Source of the DNA: Acidobacteriota bacterium
Lineage (GTDB): Bacteria > Acidobacteriota > Terriglobia > Bryobacterales > JACQDG01
DNA length: 11,298 bases
Assembly (NCBI GenBank): GCA_016201185.1
Contig: JACQDG010000334.1
Span: forward strand, 1-11,298
Reading direction: 5' to 3'
A program made the translations under genes and the position numbers. This document shows positions 4,915-11,298 of this stretch, one piece after another. Positions within the stretch are counted from its first letter, which is position 1; every line of letters starts with the position of its first letter. The notes beneath the pieces were generated by a model that did no database searches, was not told the origin of the DNA, and saw only the letters and a list, made by a program, of their open reading frames with translations.

Positions 4915-7335
4915 ATGCCGCGTTACTGCGACGTGTCGCTGCCCGTCCCGCTGGACACGTCCTTCACCTACGCGTTGCCGACCACCCTCGAGCACCGGGT
5001 GCAGCCGGGGTGCCGGGTGATAGTTCCATTCGGGGTGAGGAAGCTGACCGGCGTGGTGCTGGCCTGCCACGATCAGCCCCAGCCGCGGGAGGTCCGGGAC
5101 GTGCTCCGGCTGGTGGATGAGGAGCCGGCGCTGCCGCCGGAGCTTCTGAAGCTGGGGCTGTGGATTGCCGAGTACTACTGCGCGCCGCCGGGCGAGACGC
5201 TGCGCGGCATGCTGCCCCTGGCCGCCGACGTGCGGTCGGGGAAGATCGTGGCTCTGACGCCGTCGGGGGAGGAAGCAGCGCGCCAGATGTCGATCCTGGC
5301 CGAAGCTGAGGACTCGGTGGCGCGGATCCTGCGCGCTCTGGCGGCGCGGCCGCTCACCGAGCAGTCCCTGAAAAAGAAATTTCCGGAGGCCGTAAGAATC
5401 GTTCACAGCCTGGAGCGGAAAGGGCTGGTCGCTGTGGAACGCGTGGAGCGCCTGCGGGATCCGCTGCGGGGAAGAAGCGGGCGGCTGATGGTGGAAAAAG
5501 ACAACAGCGGGAAACCGCCGGAAAAGCTTTCCAGGGCCGAAAAGCAACTGCTGGTATTCCTCGAGCAAAACCCGGGTAGCCACGACCTGGCGACTCTGGA
5601 ACAGCGTCTGAAAGGCTGTTCGCGGGCGGCCCGGCGGCTCGCCAAGAGCGGCGCCGTGCGGCTGTGGCGGGCGGTGGTGGAAGAGCAAGTTATGGCGCCG
5701 ACGGCGGAATCGAAGCCGGCGCTCAACGCCGAGCAACAGACGGCGCTGGAGGCCATTCGGGAGTCAATGCGCTCTGGCCGCTTTCACACTTTCCTGCTCC
5801 ACGGCGTGACCGGCTCAGGCAAAACCGAGGTCTACCTGAATGCCATTGAGGCGACCCTGGAGATGGGCCAGGGAGCGCTGCTGCTGGTGCCGGAGATTGC
5901 TCTTACACCGGCGATGGCCGGCCAGTTCTACGCCCGTTTCGGTCAGGCGGTAGCCATCCTGCACAGCGCCTTTTCCGACGTGGAGCGGGCCGACCAGTGG
6001 CGGCGCATCCGGCAGGGCAAGGCGCGGGTGGTGGTAGGAACGCGGTCAGGCGTATTCGCCCCGGTCGAGAACCTGGGGCTGATCGTGGTGGATGAGGAGC
6101 ACGACCAAAGCTACAAGCAGGAGGAAACGCCTCGCTATAACGGCCGGGACGTGGCCATCGTGCGGGCCCAGGCGGCGGGGGCCACCGTCGTTCTGGGCTC
6201 GGCCACGCCGGGGCTCGAATCGCGCTACAACGCCGAGCGAGGCAAATACGCCCTCCTCGAGCTGAAGGAGCGCATCGAGAAGCGCCCGCTGCCGCAGGTA
6301 GAGCTGATCGATCTGCGCCTGGAATTCCTGGAAACCCGGAAGCAGACCCTGTTTTCCCGGCGGCTGGCCGAGGCAGTGGAGGCGCGGCTGGCGGCGGGCG
6401 AGCAGGTGATGATCCTGCTGAACCGGCGCGGGTTTTCGAGCTTCGTCGCCTGCCGCAGTTGCGGCGAGCGGATCGAATGCCGGAACTGCTCGGTGACGCT
6501 GACTTACCACCGGCGGGAACAGCGCCTGCTTTGTCATTACTGCGACTATGCGGAGCCGGTGCCGAATGTCTGCCCCAAATGCGGCAGCGAATATATTTAC
6601 TTCCTGGGCAGCGGCTCGGAGAAGGTGGAGGAGACGCTGCACCAACATTTCCCGCGGGCCCGGATTGCGCGCCTGGATCGCGACACGGTGCGGGGCCGGC
6701 GGCAGTTCGAGACCATCCTCAGCGGATTCCGGGAGGGGAGCTACGACATCTTGGTGGGAACCCAGATGATCGCCAAGGGGCACGACATTCCCAACGTCAC
6801 GCTGGTGGGCGTGGTGTCGGCCGACGTGGGCCTAGGGCTGCCCGATTTCCGCGCCGCCGAGCGCACTTTCCAGTTGCTGACCCAGGTGGCCGGCCGCGCG
6901 GGCCGCGGCGATCTACCCGGCCAGGTGCTGATCCAGACCATCAATCCCGAGCACTACGCCATCCGCTTCGCCGCCGCCCAGGATTACCAGGGCTTTTACG
7001 AAAAGGAGCTGAACTTCCGCCGGCTGATGCACTATCCGCCCTTCACCGCCCTGGCCAACGTGATCGTCCGCAGCGAGAAGCTGGAGGATGCCTTGAAGCT
7101 GAGCGGCCTGCTGGGGGAGTACCTGAAAAACCCGCCGGAGAACGTCCGGGTGTTGGGGCCGGCAGCAGCGCCAGTGATGAAGCTGAAGGCGGAGTACCGG
7201 TTTCAGTTCCTGATCAAGGCCTGGAGCCGGCGGGTGCTGGGAGAGTTGCTGCGCGGCGCGCGGCGCTTCGCCGAGGAACAGGACTGGCCGGCCACAGCGC
7301 TGGTCGTCGATGTGGATCCGTTGAGCTTGATGTGA
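4915..7335 (+). CDS. priA: Primosomal protein N' (replication restart helicase PriA)
   Basis: PriA is a 3'-to-5' superfamily 2 DNA helicase that recognises stalled or abandoned forks and reloads the replicative helicase through the primosome. The protein has 806 residues, close to the B. subtilis length and longer than the E. coli enzyme. Residues 1-100 form the 3'-DNA-end-binding domain, starting with the typical YCDVSLPVPLDTSFTYALP. A winged-helix and linker region runs to about 265. The helicase core has Walker A GVTGSGKTEVY (297-307), the Walker B box DEEHD (393-397), GSATP (428-432), GTQMIAKGHD (615-624) and QVAGRAGRG (657-665). Eight cysteines inserted in the second lobe (513, 516, 522, 525, 540, 543, 553, 556) form the two zinc sites. 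The C-terminal domain, with MHYPPF at 705-710, is complete. Its stop lies 16 bases from the convergent peptidase stop. No def or fmt genes, frequent priA neighbours, follow. Identification is secure. Confidence 0.98.
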   Translation: MPRYCDVSLPVPLDTSFTYALPTTLEHRVQPGCRVIVPFGVRKLTGVVLACHDQPQPREVRDVLRLVDEEPALPPELLKLGLWIAEYYCAPPGETLRGMLPLAADVRSGKIVALTPSGEEAARQMSILAEAEDSVARILRALAARPLTEQSLKKKFPEAVRIVHSLERKGLVAVERVERLRDPLRGRSGRLMVEKDNSGKPPEKLSRAEKQLLVFLEQNPGSHDLATLEQRLKGCSRAARRLAKSGAVRLWRAVVEEQVMAPTAESKPALNAEQQTALEAIRESMRSGRFHTFLLHGVTGSGKTEVYLNAIEATLEMGQGALLLVPEIALTPAMAGQFYARFGQAVAILHSAFSDVERADQWRRIRQGKARVVVGTRSGVFAPVENLGLIVVDEEHDQSYKQEETPRYNGRDVAIVRAQAAGATVVLGSATPGLESRYNAERGKYALLELKERIEKRPLPQVELIDLRLEFLETRKQTLFSRRLAEAVEARLAAGEQVMILLNRRGFSSFVACRSCGERIECRNCSVTLTYHRREQRLLCHYCDYAEPVPNVCPKCGSEYIYFLGSGSEKVEETLHQHFPRARIARLDRDTVRGRRQFETILSGFREGSYDILVGTQMIAKGHDIPNVTLVGVVSADVGLGLPDFRAAERTFQLLTQVAGRAGRGDLPGQVLIQTINPEHYAIRFAAAQDYQGFYEKELNFRRLMHYPPFTALANVIVRSEKLEDALKLSGLLGEYLKNPPENVRVLGPAAAPVMKLKAEYRFQFLIKAWSRRVLGELLRGARRFAEEQDWPATALVVDVDPLSLM

Positions 7336-7351
7336 ATCACTTCCCGGTCGA

Positions 7352-8836
7352 CTAATATTGCAACGCTGCCTCCAGAACGGGGTCGCGGCTCGAGAAGTAG
7401 TCCCGGTGAGACACTGCCACGGGGACTTGGGGTTCGTAGGCCCTGCGGGCGTCGTGAGGGTCCCCGAATTCGTGGTAACGGGATGAAATGAAGACAACGA
7501 TCTTAGAATTGGGCAGAGTGATGTGCCGGTGGTCGCCGTAGTGATTGGGTCCGGCGCCGGTAGGCTCGCCCACGAACACGGTCTGCGTCTTGTTCTCCAT
7601 CGACGACGTGAAATTCACGGCGGCGGAGAAAGTGTGCCGGCCGATCAGGGTGAAGAGCCGGCCCTTCTTGTTCAGATCGCTCCTGCCGAGTTCGTCCACA
7701 AAGGTCCGGAAGAGGGTATTGTCGCCGCCGCTATTGTTGCGAATATCGATGACGAACCGTTCAACCGGATGGGAGCCGGCGAAGGCGATCAGCCGCCTGC
7801 CGAACTGGTCGATCGTTTCGTCGCGCTTGTCGCGGACCTGGTTGAAGGCGAGGTAGAGGGTCTTCGAAGGCTCGAGGTAGGTGAACCAGTAGTTGTCCCA
7901 CAAATTGCGCCGGTACAGAGGCGTGTGCGGATCGATGGCCGGCTTGTACTTCCACTGCTCCAGGGGCTTGAATTGCCAGTAGAAATAGGAAATCAACGAT
8001 ACGGGACGCAGGGAGACCCAGATTGATTCACCACGATCATTCTCAAAGTTGAACGGAGCTCTTTCTGCGTCTGCAATGATGCCCGCGGCTTGCAGAATTT
8101 CCGGGCACAGAAGGTAGTGCGGAAGGCGGTCTTTCACCGTCCATTCGTTGTCGGCGCCCACCAGCGGCTTCAGGATCTCAAAGGCCCGGTCAGTATGGGT
8201 ATTACCGATCCGCACCAGCCGCCGGCCGATTAGGTTCCTGTACGGACTAACGGCGTCGGTGACGTAGACGCCGTCGCTGAAGAGGTACACCCGAAGTGGA
8301 AGCATGCGAAACCCGGTGGCCGGCTGGAAAGGAATCAGGTTGGAGTGGCCGTCCTCGAGCAGGGCCACGAGCCGGACCAGGCGGACGGCGATCTGGTTGT
8401 CGGTCAGTGCGGGAATCTGCCGGTCGAACTCCTCCACTGCCTTTTGAAAATCCTCCCGCTTCACACGGCCGAAGGGGTTGGGGTGGGTCCTGGGAATCGC
8501 CTCCGCCAGGTATTTCAGGTCCTGCCTCCATTCCTCCTTGGAAAGCCGGTGAAAGAAAAAGACGCGGTAGTTGAAGGCGGCGACGAGCAGAACCACCACC
8601 AGGAGCGCCACTGTGCCCGCGCCGAAGTATCCGAGGGCCTGGCTCGACCGGCGGCTGGATCGCACGAAGGCGAGGCTTGCCAGGAGAAGGGCGAGCAGGA
8701 GGCCGCCCACCATGAAAACCAGGCCGGCATTGAAGAGGAGGCTAAAAGGATCTTCCGTGAAGTAAAACAGAACGCCACCGAGGATGGTGAGCGCCAGGCT
8801 GCCGAGAATGGCGGGCAAGGTTCGGATAACCGGCAT
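7352..8836 (-). CDS. Membrane-anchored S41-family peptidase (tail-specific/tricorn-core type)
   Basis: This 494-residue protein has three predicted membrane helices at the N-terminus (about 7-27, 32-58 and 68-90) and a large domain expected outside the cytoplasm. That domain shows S41 peptidase hallmarks: the helical region with LLEDGHSNL (159-167), the strand DIRNNSGGDN (364-373), the candidate nucleophile Ser404 in GRHTFSAAVNF, and GEPTGAGPNHYGD (423-435). I see no clear PDZ domain; residues 175-290 could hold a degenerate one. The Lys that acts as general base in CtpA-type enzymes is not obvious after GEPT (the segment reads GAGPN), so a tricorn-like arrangement using H164 is possible, or the protein may be inactive. 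The gene begins 50 bases after the orphan permease on the same strand and is probably co-transcribed with it. No clear ribosome site precedes the ATG at 8836. The substrate is unknown. Confidence 0.85.
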   Translation of the reverse strand: MPVIRTLPAILGSLALTILGGVLFYFTEDPFSLLFNAGLVFMVGGLLLALLLASLAFVRSSRRSSQALGYFGAGTVALLVVVLLVAAFNYRVFFFHRLSKEEWRQDLKYLAEAIPRTHPNPFGRVKREDFQKAVEEFDRQIPALTDNQIAVRLVRLVALLEDGHSNLIPFQPATGFRMLPLRVYLFSDGVYVTDAVSPYRNLIGRRLVRIGNTHTDRAFEILKPLVGADNEWTVKDRLPHYLLCPEILQAAGIIADAERAPFNFENDRGESIWVSLRPVSLISYFYWQFKPLEQWKYKPAIDPHTPLYRRNLWDNYWFTYLEPSKTLYLAFNQVRDKRDETIDQFGRRLIAFAGSHPVERFVIDIRNNSGGDNTLFRTFVDELGRSDLNKKGRLFTLIGRHTFSAAVNFTSSMENKTQTVFVGEPTGAGPNHYGDHRHITLPNSKIVVFISSRYHEFGDPHDARRAYEPQVPVAVSHRDYFSSRDPVLEAALQY

Positions 8837-8886
8837 CGGCGGACCAGGAACCAGGATACGGAAAAGCGGGGAGGAAGTTCAAAAAC

Positions 8887-11298
8887 CTATTCATAGCGCA
8901 GGGCTGCCATGGGATCCACCCGGGCGGCCCGGCGTGCAGGAATATAACTAGCCAATAGGGCGATCGCGGTCAGCAAGACGGAAACAACGAAGAATGTGGC
9001 CGGATCCGCGGCGCTTACTCCGAAAAGCAGGCTGGAAAGCAGGCGGCTCAAGGCCAGCGCAGCGGCTAGGCCCACAGCCAGGCCGATGGCCACCAGCCTG
9101 ATTCCCTGCTTCAGGACCAATTGCAGCACGTCGGCCTGCCGAGCGCCGAGGGCCATGCGAATGCCGATTTCATGAGTGCGTTGGGCGACCGAATAGGAGA
9201 TGACGCCGTAGAGCCCCACGGAAGCCAGTGTGAGGGCCAGCGCGGCGAAGACGCCGAGCAGGAGCATGGTGCTGCGGGGGCGGGAAACGGAATCGCTCAA
9301 GCGCTGCTCCATGGTCATGACGTTGGCGAGCGGCAGCTCGGGGTCGAGGGCCGACAGCTTGGCCCGCACGGCGCTCGAGAGCGCCAGGGGATCGGCGGTG
9401 GTCCGCACTGCGAGGAACAGGTAGGTAGCGGTCTCCTCCCCGCCTTGGAAATGCGGATGGAAAACCTCAGGCACAGCTACCTGGCTGAGGCCATCGTGTT
9501 TGACGTCCTCGACGATACCGACGATGGTGAGGCGGGGGAAGGGGTCGAACCGCTGCCCGGGGCGCAGGAGAGGAATTAGGAGGCTTTCAGGAGGACCCAT
9601 CCAGATCCGCTTCCCGATCGGATCCTCGTTGGGCCAGAAACGGCGGGCCAGGGCGGAGTTGATGATAGCCGCTCCCGCCGCGTCCGGGTTGTCCCGCTCG
9701 GTGAAAAGCCGGCCTTTCAGCAGGCGAATGCCCATTGCTGAGAAGTATGCCGGCGTCACCTGGCGATACTGGACTACGGGCACCTGCTCGAGAGAGGTGG
9801 CCGGCGGCCGGCCTTCGATGCTGATGAACTTGCCCCATCCGCCTGCTGAGGAAAGAGGCAGGCTGGTGGTGGCGCCGGCCGCCTGGACGCTGGGCAGCGC
9901 CTCGATCTCCTTCAACAACTGCGCAATAAACGCGGCAGACTTCCGCGTTTGGCGGTATTTGGAATCGGGCAGCGTGAGCTGCGCGGTCCAGACCTTCTCC
10001 GCTTGGAAGCCGGGATTTACCCGCAGAAGCCGGTGGAAGCTCCGAATGAGCAGGCCGGCGCCAACCAGCAATACTAATGCCAGGGAAATCTCGGAAACCA
10101 CCAGGAGCCGGGACGCCGAAAGGCGGTGGCGCGGGAGTTTCAGCGACCGGGCGAGGCCAGACCTCGTAGCGTGCAAAGAAGGCGCCAGGCCGAAGATCAG
10201 ACCGGTGAGCAGCGAGAGGCCGAGAGTGAAGCTGAGGATTCGCCCATCGATGCCGACTTCCTGCGCGCGGGGCAGGCTGGAGCCGCCGAGGGCCACCAGG
10301 CCGTCGAGGCTCCAATAGGCAAGCAACAAGCCCAACGCACCGCCGATCGCGGCCAAGAGCAGGCTTTCGGCCAACAGTTGACGCAACAGCCGGAAGCGGC
10401 CGGCGCCCAGCGCGGCGCGGATGGCGATTTCCCTCTCCCGCGCCGCCGCCCGGGCCAGCAGCAGGTTGGCCACATTGGCGCAGGCAATCAGCAGCACGAG
10501 AGCGACGGCTCCTAGCAGGATTAAGAGCGCCCGGCGCGCGTCGCCCACGAGGGCCTCCTGGTAGGATTCGACGACCGCGCCGATGCCCGCATTTTCCCAG
10601 TGCTCCCGCTCGAGGCGGCGAGCGATGGTATCGACGTTGGCCCTCGCCTGCTCCAACGCGACGCCAGGCTTGAGCCGCGCCACGGCGTCCACAAAATGGT
10701 TGTCGCGGGTGTTCATTTCGTCGTCGGGCGCGAAGGCCATGGGAGCCCATAACTCGATCTGGTCGGTAGGGAATTGAAACTGGGGCGGCATGATGCCGAC
10801 CACTGTGTAGGGCGCACCGTTGAGTTGGAGAGCCTGGTTCAGGATGCCAGGGTCGGAGGCGAAGCGCCGCTGCCACAAGCCATGGCTCAACACGACAATC
10901 CGGTGCCTGCCGAACGTTTCTTCCTCCGGCTGAAAGCCCCGTCCCTCAGCCGGGGCGACGCCGAGCAATGAGAACAGGTTGGGGGTAACAATCGTGCCGC
11001 GAAGCCGCTCGGGACTTCCGGTGCCAGCGAGGTTGAAGGCGTTGAAGTAATAGGCGGCCATCCCCTCGAAGACCTGGTTTTGATCCCGCAGGTCGCGAAA
11101 GTCGGGCGGCGCAAACCCCATCCGTGGTATGCCTTTGGCGGGCTCGCTCGACCAGACCCGGATCAGCCGCGCAGAGTCATGATAGGGCAGTGGCCGGAGC
11201 AGCACCGCGTTCACCACGCTGAAAATCGCGGTGTTCGCTCCAATGCCCACTGCAAGGGCGAGCACCGCTACGGCGGTAAATGCCGGGCTAACTTTCAG
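8887..11298 (-). CDS. Duplicated MacB-type ABC permease without ATPase (ADOP family), 5' end cut by window edge
   Basis: This is an inner-membrane FtsX/MacB-type permease in which two permease units are fused, the acidobacterial duplicated orphan permease architecture. The frame is open to base 11298, and the first visible residues, LKVSPAFTAVAVLALAVGIG, continue straight into GANTAIFSVVNAVLLRPLPY. The GTG at 11265 is therefore internal and the true start is outside. Of 803 visible residues, the order is a first helix (about 8-28), a first periplasmic MacB-core domain, a three-helix FtsX unit with REIAIRAALGAG near residue 288, a helix starting the second unit (LLVVSEISLALVLLVGAGLL), a second periplasmic domain, and a second FtsX unit with HEIGIRMALGAR near residue 706. 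It ends in the typical ARRAARVDPMAALRYE. MacB homologues couple an ATPase to efflux or lipoprotein/peptide handling; no ATPase is encoded here, so it must borrow one or act otherwise. The S41 peptidase gene follows after 50 bases. Confidence 0.95.
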   Translation of the reverse strand: MKVSPAFTAVAVLALAVGIGANTAIFSVVNAVLLRPLPYHDSARLIRVWSSEPAKGIPRMGFAPPDFRDLRDQNQVFEGMAAYYFNAFNLAGTGSPERLRGTIVTPNLFSLLGVAPAEGRGFQPEEETFGRHRIVVLSHGLWQRRFASDPGILNQALQLNGAPYTVVGIMPPQFQFPTDQIELWAPMAFAPDDEMNTRDNHFVDAVARLKPGVALEQARANVDTIARRLEREHWENAGIGAVVESYQEALVGDARRALLILLGAVALVLLIACANVANLLLARAAAREREIAIRAALGAGRFRLLRQLLAESLLLAAIGGALGLLLAYWSLDGLVALGGSSLPRAQEVGIDGRILSFTLGLSLLTGLIFGLAPSLHATRSGLARSLKLPRHRLSASRLLVVSEISLALVLLVGAGLLIRSFHRLLRVNPGFQAEKVWTAQLTLPDSKYRQTRKSAAFIAQLLKEIEALPSVQAAGATTSLPLSSAGGWGKFISIEGRPPATSLEQVPVVQYRQVTPAYFSAMGIRLLKGRLFTERDNPDAAGAAIINSALARRFWPNEDPIGKRIWMGPPESLLIPLLRPGQRFDPFPRLTIVGIVEDVKHDGLSQVAVPEVFHPHFQGGEETATYLFLAVRTTADPLALSSAVRAKLSALDPELPLANVMTMEQRLSDSVSRPRSTMLLLGVFAALALTLASVGLYGVISYSVAQRTHEIGIRMALGARQADVLQLVLKQGIRLVAIGLAVGLAAALALSRLLSSLLFGVSAADPATFFVVSVLLTAIALLASYIPARRAARVDPMAALRYE

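Noticed and set aside
4888..5736. A 282-codon minus-strand open frame opposite the 5' end of priA
   Set aside because: The protein is Arg/Gln/His/Pro-rich and low in structure, typical of antisense shadows in GC-rich DNA. It also covers the start of a certain gene.
6046..6783. A 245-codon minus-strand open frame opposite the priA helicase core
   Set aside because: Antisense shadow: the plus-strand frame carries all PriA motifs and this one has no recognisable domain.
7336..7351. Bidirectional terminator between priA and the peptidase gene
   Set aside because: The 16-base gap holds no inverted repeat or T-run; termination may occur inside the coding regions or by Rho.
8842..8858. Tandem ACCAGGA copies between the permease and peptidase genes
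   Set aside because: Two 7-base copies are too short to be meaningful, and no second element supports a regulatory role.
9587..10876. A 429-codon minus-strand frame overlapping the orphan permease in another phase
   Set aside because: Arg/Pro/Gly-rich with no hydrophobic pattern, while the overlapping frame encodes an unmistakable MacB-type permease.
11263..11265. GTG as the start codon of the orphan permease
   Set aside because: The frame continues upstream to the window edge, and the upstream residues LKVSPAFTAVA match the conserved family sequence before this point.

Overview
The window looks like ordinary chromosomal DNA from a GC-rich Gram-negative environmental bacterium, most likely an Acidobacteriota member (Solibacter/Bryobacter-like is my guess). 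The strongest pointer is the large duplicated MacB-type permease without its own ATPase at the right edge, an architecture known as the acidobacterial duplicated orphan permease (ADOP). The GC-rich third positions, the tight spacing and the other gene types fit but are not diagnostic.

Left block (1-4796, all on the minus strand). In order of transcription it holds a zinc-ribbon membrane protein (4796-4281), a stand-alone CheY/Rcp1-like response regulator (4215-3778), a FadN-type fused 3-hydroxyacyl-CoA dehydrogenase/enoyl-CoA hydratase (3707-1320), and an APC-superfamily amino-acid transporter (1224-1) that runs off the left edge. Gaps are about 65, 70 and 95 bases. They could be one loose transcription unit, but they share no obvious pathway. 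The 95-base gap before the transporter holds an imperfect inverted repeat built on CTCTGCG units; it looks like a dispersed intergenic element and abuts the transporter's ribosome binding site.

Middle (4797-7335). A 118-base divergent promoter region separates the zinc-ribbon gene from priA on the plus strand, which encodes the replication-restart helicase with all of its helicase motifs and its eight zinc-binding cysteines.

Right block (7352-11298, minus strand). A membrane-anchored S41-family peptidase converges on priA, with only 16 bases between the stop codons. It lies 50 bases downstream of the ADOP permease and is probably co-transcribed with it. The permease's true start is outside the window: its frame stays open to the last base.

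I found no tRNA, rRNA, CRISPR array, insertion sequence or phage gene. No stretch longer than 118 bases lacks a gene. I see no convincing new multi-gene system. The most interesting points are the intergenic repeat, the response regulator lacking its conserved switch Thr/Ser, and the S41 protease/orphan permease pair.
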